From positions 7,167,199 to 7,231,198 of the forward strand of contig NC_092369.1 of assembly GCF_030848805.1 (NCBI RefSeq): a DNA stretch of 64,000 nt, read 5' to 3'. Position numbers and translations under genes: made by a program. Origin of the DNA: Temnothorax longispinosus. Its lineage: Eukaryota; Arthropoda; Insecta; Hymenoptera; Formicidae. The notes under the pieces were generated by a model. The model searched no databases. It was not told the DNA's origin and worked only from the letters and a program-made list of their open reading frames with translations. Of the stretch, positions 1 to 13,075 are shown piece after piece. The first letter of the stretch is position 1. Every line of letters starts with the position of its first letter.

Positions 1-628
1 TCGCTTCACAAATAATTCAGATAAATGAAAATTAATGGATAAGTAAATGATAAAAAAGGGCAGATCCTGTTTCCGTTATTCGTCGGCTTAAATTATAAAG
101 CGGTAATCGAGAAATGTTTCGCGCGCCGTACGACACTGGCGTCGTGCCGTCTCGTGTCGAAAACCGCGGATTTCTCCTAGTAGAAAAAAAGAGATCTGAC
201 CGGGTCAGTCATCTCCGACGCGAAAAAAAAGCTGCGCGCGTGTGAGTTGAGGCACACGCACGCACGACCGAACACGTGCCACGTTCTCGCACCGTTATCT
301 ACGCATATCTAACATCCGGGCCAACTACGAGCGGCCGATATACATAAGTGGTTCTCCGGCGATCGGGAAAAAACGTGAAAATGCTCGAGATCGTTGTCGA
401 TCATTTCTTTATGAGACAAACGAAAAACGAGGAAGAAAGCAGGGCTTGAAAGATGAATGTCACGGTCACGAATTAGGTAGAAGTAGATTCGACTACGAAG
501 TCAAATAATTCAATTGTAATGCTGAAGTGTCGCTGTTAGTCCGAATCGAATGATAAATTAGAGATCGAGTCAAACCCTGTGGCAGTACTTAATAGATCAT
601 GGTGACTGGGGAGTTCGTTGGTGTGCAC

Positions 629-679
629 CAACATGGCGGTTGCTGTAACTCCATCGGACGCACCGTGGACGCCATGTTG
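629..679. promoter_or_regulatory. Inverted pair of CAACATGGCG motifs (YY1/Pho-like)
   Basis: CAACATGGCG at 629-638 is repeated in reverse complement (CGCCATGTTG) at 670-679. The motif resembles the YY1/Pleiohomeotic core around ATGGC. An alternative is a small chance hairpin. No transcript evidence is visible. Confidence 0.25.
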
Positions 680-1369
680 AATTCCATAAAGCCGCGGTTG
701 TCCTTACGTGGCAACACCTATCCCGCTCCTCGCCCTGCCGCAGGACGAAGAACGTCAGAAGCTAATTCTGCGTGAAAACGTACTTTGCAAAAACCGACCA
801 TTTTTATTACTCGATCCATTATTAAATTATAATGTTAAATAAAGATCAGTTCGACGTCGTTTTCTTTTCACGAATAGTTTAGAACTTTAGAATTTTATAT
901 TGAATATGGATTAAAAATATATAAATAAAAGTTTTAAAGACAGAAACTTATAAATCATGTATTTAATTCAATTTAAGAAACACTTGAACTGTAACATAAA
1001 GAATGAAAGCTTCGCTAAAAGTATTACTTATTATAATCCTACTTCCTAATAAAGAACTTCGTACATTAAGATATTTAAAAAACCGTTAATAATTTTGTGA
1101 TTGTGCGAGCGGGATCAGATTTATTAAGATTAATCAGTAGTATTACGATCAAGAATTAGAAAATAAAAATTAGTGCTCGAATAAAATGGCAGATAATATA
1201 ATAAGGCGCATAACACGTCTCGATATTGCTCCATCTCAATATTTATTTCTTCGGCCTGATTCGCAACAATGTTGCCCGTCGGGCACGAGTCGATCGGTTA
1301 AGATGCCATGACGAGGCTTTCCCCGCCGCGACGAGGTATGGCTCGGTTAAAGGAGCGTGTTCGACGAGA

Positions 1370-2170
1370 AGCAGAAGGAAGTCGAGGAACAGGATGAGGC
1401 GGGATGGTTCGGTTCCGAAGGAGGCGCAAGGATGTTAGGGATTCAGCCGCGCGCGCGAGAAAGAGAGGAAGATATAGAGAGGGGTACCACACTACGTCTA
1501 TCGCGTGCACGAGCGTGCGTACACATATATATGTGCACGCGCGCGTAAGCGAGCGAGACGGAGTATCGGGGAGCGGGAAGGGGATGGCGCGGAGAAAGAG
1601 AAAGAAAGGAAAAGATCCGCGAATTCGCGTGTGCGCCCGTGCGGGAGACACAGAGAGGAATCTGAAAAAGAAAGAAAAAAGGGACAAGCGGAATAGAGGA
1701 AGAGGAAAACTGAAAGAGAAAGAAAGAGAGAGAGAGAGAGCAAAGAGGCGAAATCTTCGTTTGTGGTGCATGTGTGTCATACGTATACGTGTGTACGCTA
1801 AAATGAGAGAGACAGGAGAGAAACGAGATGAAACGTCGAGCGCGTAGAGGTGCGGAGCGATGTGTCTGTGCGAGAGAGCGAAGGGGGCGAGAAAGAGGGA
1901 CCGAGAGAGACAGACCGAGAGGAGGGGAAGAGAAGGGGGGGAGGAGAGCACAGAAAGAAAGAGAGAGAAAGGGAGAGGGAGACCATGGGACGAGAGAACG
2001 CGGAGGAGGGCGAGAGGGGCAGGAAGGAATGCATGGGAACGAGGCGCAAGCGGGCCGACCGCGATTTGCCCGTCCCGCATTCCACCAACGCCAAGGCGAG
2101 CTCTCCGGCTCTTTCAGCTCCGTGAGTCCCGAGGGGGGGAGGGACAAAGGGGGGAGAGAGGGCCACCGGC
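1370..2170. repeat. Purine-rich (GA) strand-asymmetric tract
   Basis: About 800 bases of the plus strand are dominated by A and G, with many AGAG, GAAA and GGGA runs and few pyrimidines. The long minus-strand open frames across it are Ser/Leu/Phe-rich translations of the CT complement and carry no domain. Such tracts can form triplex structures or bind GAGA-type factors; that role is inference. Confidence 0.7.
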
Positions 2171-3229
2171 CACGGACTAACGCCATAAAACCATAAGACC
2201 GTAAGATCAACCCCGACGCCGCCGCCGCCGACGCTGCTGTAGTATCCGTCTCGGTCTCGCGTCGCGATCGCAGTGATTACGCACCCTCAACATAGGGATG
2301 TTCCTAACTCCTACGCTTTTCCCGACGCGGTAGCTCTATCGCAGCCACTTGAGCCACTACGACTGGCCCTCACACGTAATTTTCACATGCAATTCTCAAA
2401 GTGACATATCGGTTTTACTGTTATTCCGCTTCCTCTCTTCATCCGTCGATCGTTATAACTTCGAAGTTACAATAATAGCTATTCCTAGGTTTACGGGTCT
2501 TCGCAAGCGCGGATTATAGTGTACATTGAGAGATATATATTTGAAAGCCGCGGATAAGGATACTAAGTACCGCTAACGATCGTGACATTTTTCGATTACT
2601 CATCTGCGAAATGCGCCCCGCGTGATTTAGCTTTATTATCGCGGACTTCTTTATCATTCTCAGCCGAGTAATACACCGTCAGCGTTCGCAACCGGAATCA
2701 ATTAGCTCGCATTAGACCGATCGTGTCTAATCGGAGAGAGAAAGAGGGCGAGGGAGCAAGTGAAGTAGAGATACAGGGAGAAGTGCTCCGAGTTCCTCGC
2801 GTATCGCGGTATGCGGCGAACAAGATTAATCGCCGGCGAGCAGCAGCTACGGGTAAGGTAAGGTAAAGCAGGTGTCTCGGGCAATGCAACAAAGAGCTGC
2901 GATGCCGTCGTACACTTCGCATTAGGAGTTTAGGTGTCTCCGCGACGAGGAAGAGAGTAAGAAGAGGGCTGGCTAGGTAGAACGGACGACAGGGAGAGAA
3001 AAAGAGAGACAGACAGAGAGACCGCGGGCCGCAGGTCTCGGTGAAGTCCCCGCAGACGATCGTGAGGTCGTCGTCGAGGGACATAACGGATCCGGCTGTT
3101 CCGAGTAAGGTACACGGCGCGCATGCGTAATGCCGCCGCATTCCAGGCATTGCGAAGTCGCTGCACCACGTCGCGTCGTGCCGGTGCATCGGCCCGTCGA
3201 TGAAGAGAGCGGGCGAACGAGCGAGCAAG

Positions 3230-3249
3230 CGAGCGAGCGAGCGAGCGAG
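3230..3249. repeat. (GCGA)n microsatellite
   Basis: Five consecutive GCGA units, preceded by degenerate copies from about 3215. It lies in a CpG-rich block (about 2700-3480) without recognisable coding sequence. Confidence 0.85.
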
Positions 3250-6200
3250 GAAGAAGCGCGGCGGCGAGTCCAGGCGATGAACGTGAGGAGTGCATCGCGC
3301 ATCGACCGATCGACTGTCAGACGCTCGCCTAGGAGATGCGCTTAGGACGTACTGCCGTCGTCGGCAGCATAGCACGGCTCTCCTCGCCGAAAAGAAGGAA
3401 ATCGTTGGAATGCAGCTCGATGCAGCTCCGCGGGACTCCACTAATTGTTCAAGGTTAACGTAATCGACCATCGGTGCGCTCTCCTTCGCGGGATGTTCTC
3501 GTAAACATCACTTAAACTTAATCAATATTTAATTGATTCTGTTTCTCTTTTACACAGAAAATACGGAGGATTAGTTGAACTTCGGACTACAATCCTTAAG
3601 CGATTTTGTTAACTCGCCCATTGCACGCAGAAGATTTCAGGAAAATATCGAATTGATTTAAGAGAGTAATAATAAATCTAATTAATTTTGTATAAATAAA
3701 AAAATTAAAGAATTAATATTGAAGTTTATAGGAACAATCCTTTAAGAGTCGTAATATCGTGAAGGATTATTTTCGTGTTTGTTTTCGATAACGAAGTTTG
3801 CTCTTTAAATTTTAGTTAAAGCAAAATTCGTATTCGAATTAAATTATCAAAATAATATATTTTATATTTGTTTAGATTTAAGAAATAATGGAATGATTTG
3901 TACAACATTTTAATGATTGCGTATCATAATTTTTTACATTGTTACATTACATCAAGTTGTTTTTATAATATCAAATTTTTATGGCGATAATTTTTGCATT
4001 TAACTTAAATCGAATGGATTCCTTCATTTTAAAGCATTACGATGAGTATACCTAGTAGTTAGACCATAGAAACGCGAAAGGCTAAGAAGTTATACAAGTA
4101 CTTTATGAATCGACGATTGCTAAATTAACGTATGCTAATCGCGATCCGTGTGTCAGCGCGTGTATTGCGCGGTAAGTGACATAATTGTTGAGAAATCTGC
4201 AGTGCGGTAAAGTGCAGCAGGTGCCGCGAGGCCGATATAAATTTTAAAGTCAGGTTTTAATAGTTCGTGCCGCTGCAGCGGCGATTGGAAGAGGAAGCAG
4301 GGAGAAGAAGACGGAGCGAAAGAGGAAGGAGACGAAGGAAAAGGTATCGGCAGGACGAAGGGGAGAAAGGGGGGGCCGCGAGGGGACGCGTGAACGCGAA
4401 ATACGAGACGGGAGAAGTATCGGCGTGCCGTGGAATGTCACTAGCTTAGAGACCGTCTCGCGAGTCCAGTTCTCAGAAACGCGCTCGACTCGCGAACGGC
4501 CGTGCCTGAATGATTATAAAGTGCACCGGCGAAACGGGAAGAGATGCTTATCGGCGTAATCGCGCTTCGTGGAATAATGAGGCAATCGGGGGAATCCGTG
4601 AAAGGCGAGACCACGGTAATCGCGAATGCGGTCTGATGAACGCGGAGGACCCTTAAGGCTCAGAAGTGTCGTCACTCGATCGTCGATCGTTCGCTCGTCG
4701 CTGGAGAATTCCCCAGAAGTTCCGATAAGGGAATTGCGTCTTTAAATTGCAAGAGCGGTGTATCAACATATTTTAGGCCTTCATGTTTTGCTAAATTCCT
4801 TGCGTTTCTAAAGAAAAAAAATTACGGTGGCAGATGTACCAATTCGGAACCAATTTTTTTTTATAAACGTAAGGATTGCGAATGTGACGTATAAGATATC
4901 GGTTTCTTTTAGAATTCCTTGTATAATTAAGAAGTAATGAAATTTGAAATTAGATTAATTACTTTTTTATATGAAATAGGAAAAAATTCTACGTATATAT
5001 ATTCTGCTATTTATATTTGTTCATATAATTTTTGTGACAATTTAAACTATAAAATTTGAAATAGGTAGACACAAGGTAAATACACGAATAATTATAGCGT
5101 TTTCAACTTAATATCGTTATTCTTGACCCGCGCTCGTAATTAAATTATAATACACATAAAACTTTTATCTTCGCTAATATCGTAAAACATAGCGAACGAG
5201 TATTAAAATTCTTATTAACATTATCGACATCGCCGACCACCTTTTTGCCTCGCTTTATATCTTTGCGCACGTTAAACTCCGCGATTGCTAACCGCAGCGT
5301 GTATTACGTTAAGATGTCAGAAGCGAGAAATTGTACGTGATTTTCTTCCGTCGTGTTGTTCGTCGCGGCAAATGATAATATTTTTCTGTATAATAACCAT
5401 CACGTGCGTCACGCGAGAAGCAAAGAAGTACGTTTTCTCGATAATCTGACGTGGCAACGAATTCGGAAGCGTCGCGGTGTTTCGGCGGTATATCGGTAAA
5501 GGAGGAAATGTGCGATGTGCGGCTCCCCCGTAATTTACATGCCGACGAGCACGAGATCGGGAACGAGTGTTCGAGGAACTGGTCTGTCTCTCGCCGTGAA
5601 AATCGCCGACAACAGAAATTACTCCGACATGCACGGACCCCTCCGTGCTAAAGGACGGTGGTCTCTCGGTAACACGACGGGCCTGTATCGCGCCTAACTG
5701 CACGCGCGCACGTGCATCCATAAGTGCGGCATGCCTGAGCGGGAAGTGCTATATCGTACTTGACTTCCGTCGCTATTAGCACACGTCAGAATTAGTTTTC
5801 CGCGTGAGATAAGCAACGTCGGGTACAAAGTGCCCACGACGATTAAGGATACGGAGAACGGGCCCACGGTTTTACTAGGACCGTAACAGGAACCAGGGCA
5901 TGTCACAGTCGACAGAACGCCGGAGAACGTCCCCCGACAGTTGAGAGAGTTATTAATTCAGCATATTGCCATGTTTAATGCCAATTATATGAACATTGAC
6001 GATTAAGCGCAAATAATATTGCAGTATAAAACTAAAGCGATCCTTTAGAATTCCATATTAAATATCTTGATAATTACGTTGAGACTGTTGAGAGTTAAAC
6101 AGAATTCTGGAAAGTTAAAGTCTATTTGAAATTAAACGAACGATAGAATTTTGTTACTCAATTACATCAGTAGTTTAATCTCTTTCTCTCAAGTCTTGCC

Positions 6201-6627
6201 ATTCACAATAATTGGCACTACGACGTTCTTGTCAAAGAAAAGTCGATTGAAAGGTCTGTCGTTAATGTTTAATGCGATAAGAAAGGGCATTCTATTTATA
6301 CCTGGCGGCACAGGATCGGAAAGTTAAACGCCACTCTCGTGCCCGACAATCCGATGACACAAATTAAGAAACCTGGGGCGTCGTTGAAGATAAACATAGC
6401 AATATCGAAAAAATCAAAAGCTCTTTATCTCGATCTTTACGGTGTATCTCAAACTGGACGTGCACAGGATATCGAGAAGAAACGAGAACAGAATGAAGAT
6501 AAAGGAGAGAGGAAGAAGTATGAAGGAGGTAAATTTTGGGGAGGAGGGAAGAGAAGGTAGAAAGAAGAGCCAATACAAGCGAAGATGTAAAAAGAGAGGA
6601 TAAAGAATAAGGATGAGAAGATAGCAG

Positions 6628-6658
6628 AGAAAGAGAGAGAAAGAGAGAGAGAGAGAGA
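6628..6658. repeat. (GA)n microsatellite
   Basis: A GA run with two interruptions lies about 190 bp from the complementary CT run at 6847-6875. A TATA-like TATATAATA follows near 6698. Confidence 0.85.
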
Positions 6659-6844
6659 AGAAAGAAGAAAGAGCCGCGGTGAGCGCCGGTCGACCGGTAT
6701 ATAATAAGGCAGCCGGGAGAGGATAGCACTGAAATGAGATGGTTTCGTCGGCAGCTTTGTCCGGCGCCATGTTTAACATAGCACCACCTCATCTACGTGG
6801 CGTAGCGACTCGGGGGACCCCGCGGTTCCTGCGTTTTTACACAT

Positions 6845-6846
<2 letters not shown>

Positions 6847-6875
<29 letters not shown>
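6847..6875. repeat. (TC)n microsatellite
   Basis: A nearly pure TC run of about 14 units that continues imperfectly to 6884. It is the complement of the GA run at 6628-6658. Confidence 0.9.
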
Positions 6876-6884
<9 letters not shown>

Positions 6885-7612
6885 CTTATCCTCTCATCCC
6901 CGTCGTTCTCTGACCTCCTCCTTGTTCAGAAGCAGCTCCGCGAAAAAGGACGAATAGGAGAACAACGGGGGAGAAGGACGAGAAGGAGAAGGAAGGGTCA
7001 GTGTATACAAATCAGATTCTCGCGCCCTTTGTGAGATCGTACTCCGCCTACGGTGATTCGAAACGCTGTCCGCATTTACGGCGCGTCGTAAATAAATTTC
7101 GGAGAACGCGTTCCCGGACCCCAGGGTACGCCCGCGACTGTAATAAAAGATGCTGCTTTACGTTATCGTGTAGCGGCGGGGATGTTATCCGTTACCGAAA
7201 TCATCCACGAATTAAAGCATCAAATATATCGGCGATGGCGTTAATTCTAGCATAGCTATATGCCATGTGCAAAATGTACCAAAAAGTAAGACAATATTTT
7301 TTTTGTACACACCGCGTTCTCGCACGTACCTTTTATATCGTTTAGGACAAAATTTTTATAAAAAATTGTACGGTAATTACGTTTTGTATAGACATATTGT
7401 CTCACTTGTGTTATAAAATTTGGAGCGGGTAATTCGGCATACATTCGCGATTGAAATTCGAGATTTTCTATTAAAAAAAAATAAACGCGAATAGAGGGAA
7501 GAAACGAATGATAGACCTACATTCTCGTGGGTAGTGAGTCAGTACCGGATCTCCTTGAGCGATTTGCAACGGACGCAAATCGGCCTATACCTTTCCATCT
7601 ACCTACTACAAC

Positions 7613-7614
<2 letters not shown>

Positions 7615-7650
<36 letters not shown>
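7615..7650. repeat. (CT)n microsatellite
   Basis: Eighteen uninterrupted CT units followed by a T-rich pyrimidine stretch. Confidence 0.95.
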
Positions 7651-7656
<6 letters not shown>

Positions 7657-8665
7657 TTCCTTCAATTTCTTATCGTATCTCTCCGTCGGTCGTTCTGCAA
7701 CATCGGCGGCAGAAACTGCGAAACGTTTCATTCATGATTCTTTCAGCGCGGCAGCGTACCGGAACTTATTGCCACCTCCGCCACCGCGGGAGTTATGTTT
7801 CCTTGGAAAGGACGCGACGCGAACGTAGGTCGGTTGCTGATCAATCGACCGAGCCTGTCGCAGCCCGAGTTGCGCAAAAATTTCATTTCCATAACGATGA
7901 CGTCTCTCGACGGCGTTCTCCTTGACCGGGACGCCGTGACAACGATCTCCTTCGAGCCTCTTTTTTTATCTTGCCTATTGCGGATATTGCAAATCGATAG
8001 CGCGATTTATGGACGGGAAACTCGAGTCATAGGATCACGATGCTTATGTAACGGATACGCTAGCAGATTATTATACCGTAGTAATTTGTCCTCAAAAGTA
8101 AAAGAAGCAATGGCATCTTTTTTATTGTTTCCCTTCTTAGATCTATCGCACTTCCTGTTAACGATGTATATCAATATTATGCGAAAAATTGCAAATAATT
8201 TGAAAACGTTTGAAAAATTGTCCAGTATTTATAATAATTCTAGAACAAAATTTAAGCGAGCACTTTTAAATTTGGATGCTTTCCTATTCCGAAGAAAAAT
8301 GTACAATTAATTAATAAAATAGTTAATCTTGCAGATCTTATTGAGAAGATTGGCCTTCTCTCCAATGACCGACTCGGGAGCACCTCTCGCTCCAAAATTA
8401 GAAACTCGCATCTCTTCAAACGCCCTTCTTAGTTACTCATACAAGGTCCATCGTTAAAAGCAAGCGCGACCAGCCCTGTACATATACAGCGAACTCCACG
8501 ACGCGGACCTGCAGCGCAGCTGAAAATATATGCAGGACCAAGGGGGTTAATCGCAATCGTCGTGAGAATGGTATGTCGTTCGTTACGAACTGGTCGAGAC
8601 AGAAAAGGGCATGGGCTAGGGTCGCCCAAGGCTGAACGATTTTTCCAAACGAGCATCGAGAGCGT

Positions 8666-8720
8666 GTCTCTCTCTCTCCCCTCCCTCCCCCCGTCCTTTT
8701 CTCTCTCTCTCTCTTTCTCA
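8666..8720. repeat. Imperfect CT/CCT pyrimidine tract
   Basis: Two CT runs separated by CCCTCC-type sequence. It is all pyrimidine apart from one or two bases. Confidence 0.8.
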
Positions 8721-10239
8721 CCGTGGTCGAAACAGGACCAACTACTACTCGGTAGCGCCAAAAGCGTTACAAAGCGCCGTTGCGTGCCGTTGTCAGAATT
8801 TCTCTCTTATTAGGACTTGCCAATAACGGGCGCACGCACACCGTGGGAAGTTTCACTTCCGAAATGGATGTCGGCTACCGCCTTACGCGACTCACTACCG
8901 TCGCTTTTCGATCGCTTTTAAGGTGACGGCGCTAATTACCTCCCGAGAGCGACGCGAAAGTTCCCAGGTCGGGTTGTAGGTTGTAATCGCCGTAAAAAAT
9001 CCAGGCGCTTTCGTTGTGATATTAATTGCCCGGTTTCTCATTGACGTTTTTAACCGTCGCCGGGAACAAGCTCTTATCTCCATTGTCGTCGGAAACGGAC
9101 AACGTTGCTCAATTTTGCATTACATCGTCGAAACGGAACAGTTATTCCGTTCATAATTAAACGTTACTCGCGACTTCTGGTTGCGATAACTAAATGACGT
9201 TTTCGCGTTCTCGTTCGAAATTAGCGCTACGTATCGGTCATACCTGTTGCAATATGCTAACGGAAAATATGTAGAAGAAGTTGACAATTTCATCATATAC
9301 ATGAAAAGTAACAATTAATATTAACAACGAATAATATTTGCATACTTAATGATCAGTTATTTTCGTAAGAATCTATTTTCATAAATAACAGTTCAAAGTA
9401 ATAACGAAATAGTTTTCTTACAAAATGTTCTTTTATATTTTGAAATCTTTTATAGAACAATCTTTCTTATCAAAATAGGAAGAATTACAAAAATAATAAA
9501 ATAAAATAAAACCGTTAAAGTATAGGCAGAGAAATAACATCATTTATAAATCGATCGTAAAGCACCAGGCAATCAGCGTGAATCGACGATATCTGTTTTA
9601 AGCAATTTTTTGAATTGTGAACCACGGGTGAGTGAGGCATATTCACAAGTGTAAGAGAAGAGAAGGACAGCGCGCGTCATTATTTACCGTCCATTCGCCT
9701 CTATTGTCCGTACGCTTATCGCTATTGTGCGGTTTTATCATTCGTTTATTACGCGATATTAACAAAAACACATATTGCCTACTTCCCTTCGGTATCTTAT
9801 TTACAACGCGAGTAAATCATTCGCTTTAAATAAAGAATGAAGCCTGTGCCTAACAATAAGCAACAAAGGAGCTCCGCGGGCATATACGTTGATCTTTGCA
9901 TTCGCGAGTACCAACGCGTCCTTCAAGTTTTCGATTTTCTCGTTAACGAGAAAGACCAGCCTACGAGCGTCGTTTGATTCTCAAACGCGAAACAACGCGG
10001 GGAAAGGTTTGCTTAGTTAACGTCGTTGTGTAAGAGCGATACATGTAAGCGCGATGTGTCACGTATCCGTTCGCGAATCACGTAACGATCGTAAATAAGT
10101 CGTCAGAAACAGCGAATGCCCGTGTATGGAAGGCGCTGTGCGAATTGCACGGCGGTGTACGTACGTCAAACGACAATGATCCGGAGGCCGAGCGAATCGG
10201 AAATAACGCTTCGCGTTGTGTGCACGCGCACAGTCACGT

Positions 10240-10257
10240 GCGCGCGCGCGCGCGCGC
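10240..10257. repeat. (GC)9 alternating run
   Basis: Eighteen bases of perfect GC alternation in an otherwise mixed region, flanked by CACGTG and CTCACTCG. Alternating GC of this length can adopt Z-DNA; no function is implied. Confidence 0.9.
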
Positions 10258-11099
10258 TCACTCGACACGGTGATAAGCCTCGGTCTTTTGCTCAATATCG
10301 CATTAAGATTAAGATCTTTCGCTAGATTAACCTTGCGCGATTATAGCTTCATTAGGAAGAACATAAAGCCGCCTAAGGTGCGGCGCTTCTACAAACGTCA
10401 CGTTACGAAGATATTACTGAGAACAGGTGTGCTGCATACCTGCAATTCTTTAATTTGCAATTTTTTTATTTTACAATTTTTCGTTATTTTATAATTTATG
10501 ATTTTTATTTATTAAAACTGACACAAAAATTTTATTCTAATTTCGAGATCAATTTCTACAAGTTTGTCTTTGATAGGAAATGTATTCGATAGTTAGATGA
10601 AGAGCGTTTTCCGTTGACCAATTAACATCCAGACTTTTATCTTTTAATTAATCACGTATAAAAGATAAAAAATTGTTGACCTCCAAATAAAGATTGTCGC
10701 AGCTAATGGATTACATCTTCGGCCTCTCGCGTTTCGTATGACTTCAACATTTTAACATTAGCTGGACGCAAATATCAACATTCAATCAATAAGGCAAAAA
10801 GCACGTGACAGATCTTAATTGCATAATTAATCTCAATCAATCATAGGGATGTGTCAATAGAAGCACAATAAAAAATAACAGAGATACATGTCTTACGTCA
10901 AAGTGTGTCAATTCGGAGCGTCCACGGGAGGGGATAATAACCAAAAGAGATCCCCGGAAATCTCGATCTCTGAAAAAAATTTTCTCCCCGAGATGATTCC
11001 GCAAAAGTCGCCCGCGACACGAGTCGTCGCCAGCGTACACGGCGAAATTCTCGAAAAGCAAACCGCGGCTCTCGAGGGAAGAAAGCGAGTTCGAAGACA

Positions 11100-11880
11100 C
11101 CGGCCGGAGGACGGCGAGTTTAGAGCGAGCTGACGCGACGCGGGGGGCGGCGAGGGGGCCAGAGGAGGCGAGCAGCAGCAGCAGCAGCGCGAAAGAAGAA
11201 GCGGGGACCGGGGACACGTAGGCGCGGGGTAGGTAGGTAGGTAAGCGGAGCGCAAGGAGGCGCGGGGGAAGGGAAAGGAGGGGACGCTGGAATGGAATGC
11301 GCGGCGCCTAGGGCTCGTCGGATTCCAGGGCCACACGTGCCCTTCACTCCCTGCGCGCCCGCGCGCGCCACAGGCAGGCACCGAGCGGAGCCAATAAACT
11401 TCGCCTCCAACTGGCGGCCGCGGTCGACCACCATAGAGCTCATTCATGGGGACCTCCTACCACGCCGCGCCGCGCGGGCCGAGCCAGGTCGGTGCGGGTG
11501 CGGGCTCGGCTCCGCGCCTCCTCGCTTCAATCTTCAATCGCTCGCGATCCGCGCGGCGCGTCGACGTAACGCGCGGACGCGGACGGGATACTTACTGTCG
11601 CGATTAGAGAACGAGGATTTTATTGAGATTGAACGCGACGATTCGCACTTACTTGCTCTGCCCTGCTTTGTCGCTGATAGAATTTGAACGGCGAGCGGCG
11701 GAACGGAGAAAGATGGCGGCGAGGGAGATGCGTGGAAGTTACGTGCGGCAGAATTCCAATCTTCTTTCCTCTCCTTCTCTTTACGCGCTTCTCCGAACGA
11801 GACTCCGATCGAGCGAGCATTTCGGAATGCGTGGCGAACGAAACGCGACGGGCCGAAAAAGTTTTTAACCCGTATATCAC
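11100..11880. promoter_or_regulatory. CpG-rich block, candidate promoter/first-exon region
   Basis: The stretch is sharply richer in G+C and CpG than its flanks (AT-rich on both sides). It has a short CAG run near 11170, a GTAG repeat near 11230 and many GCGCG words. Overlapping open frames on both strands are Arg/Pro/Ala-rich and look like base-composition artefacts. In insects such islands often mark promoters or 5' UTRs. No start codon, donor or homology fixes a gene here. Confidence 0.3.
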
Positions 11881-12994
11881 TAATCTCGGCTTCCTCTCGT
11901 AGAGAACTACGTCTAAATTTTTACGCGACGACCCGGCGACTGCACGTTGCTGCCATCTAACACGGAATTCGGACTTGAGTATACTCAGCCGGTATCCTCG
12001 CCATCGGTAACAAAGATGCTCGAAAGATATACTACCGCAGAATTAGAAAAAAAAATAATTCGAACAATATTTCGTAAATATTGAATTTTTCGTTTAATAC
12101 GTTTGATAGTTTCTTCGGTTCTCTCTCTAGATAGAAATTTTATCCTGTTCTTATTACATTAACGATTAGATTAAGTTAGGTTGTTCATCGATACAAACCT
12201 GTTGCTTATCTCTTATAAGAAAAAAAAAGAAAAAAAAAACAGAATTGTCTCTTACTAGCGTAAAATTACTTTTATTGGTGCCATTTAGATTCGCCCGGTA
12301 TTCCTCTAATATAACGTTCGTACTTTATTATACATTATACAAAACTGGTTACTAATTAAAATAAATTCCGATACGATATAAATACCATGCTCCTGTAATC
12401 GAAATGCGAAGCGGGATGCGATCTCATTTCGCTTTTTAAACTTCAAACTCGTTTTCTATTCACGGATTATATTATAAAAATAATGTAATATATGTGTGCG
12501 AGCGTGTAATATCTGCGATATTTAAAATCCGCTTTGCCAACCTTGTATTTAACCTTCTTGACTCGCGTAATCAATTGAATAGACGAGATTGATCTAAGCT
12601 AGTAATACAGCCTTTATTAAACATTGTTAGTAGAGCGCGTCATCGCGTAACCGGGCAACACATTATTTTCTTTTTAAAAGCTCTTTTTAAATTAACATAT
12701 CTTTTGATCGACAATTAAATTTAGTCGATATGAAATCATCTGTCGCGATATGAAATATTTTGACGGTTTTATATCGAATCAACAATTAACGTTTAATAAA
12801 AATGTACTAGAATCAATAAAAATGTCAATATCTGTCGAACGTGTACTTTATCAAATATTTGCACCTATAGAGGGTATTATTCAGATCTTGTATAAATATT
12901 CTGTTATTTTGCGTATCTAATTATGCATTCCTTGCATTCTTGTAATTGTGCAATCCAATATTTACGTTACAAGCTACGTATCCTGTTTTCGGTA

Positions 12995-13075
12995 CAGTCG
13001 CCGCCAATGATTCCTTTCCTGGGATAAGGGGGGAACATAAGAATACCTCAGGAAAGGAATCATTGGCGGCGACTG
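12995..13075. mobile_element. 81-bp Tc1/mariner-like MITE
   Basis: A perfect inverted repeat: a 27-base arm beginning CAGTCGCCGCC at 12995-13021 is repeated in reverse complement at 13049-13075, with a 27-base spacer. Both ends abut TA (12993-12994 and 13076-13077), and CAGT ends next to a TA duplication are typical of the Tc1/mariner/pogo superfamily. There is no coding capacity. It sits about 30 bp downstream of ZIP11 exon 4 in transcript sense. Family assignment is inference. Confidence 0.75.

Larger units (their letters stand above)
1..11000. other. Non-coding region, no supported exon
   Basis: I found no reading frame here with recognisable protein sequence. The longer open frames are low-complexity (Ser/Leu, Arg/Glu or Lys/Arg runs) and read through purine-rich or CpG-rich repeats. 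I searched the minus strand for the missing ZIP11 C-terminal exons (expected motif like NFPEG) and did not see them. The region holds an 800-bp purine-rich tract near 1370-2170, several CT/GA microsatellites, a GC alternating run near 10240, and AT-rich spacers. It could be a long ZIP11 intron, its 3' flank, or part of another gene's regulatory region; the sequence does not decide. Confidence 0.6.

Noticed and set aside
1298..2210. Minus-strand open frames up to 260 codons
   Set aside because: Ser/Leu/Phe-rich translation of a CT tract; overlapping frames are equally long and no domain or splice structure is present.
4797..4875. Imperfect inverted repeat around A/T runs
   Set aside because: Most pairing comes from poly(A)/poly(T) tracts; the remaining match is short and could be chance.
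7795..8310. 171-codon plus-strand open frame
   Set aside because: No recognisable motif, composition shifts midway from CpG-rich to AT-rich, and no supporting splice or regulatory context. Judged chance, with low certainty.
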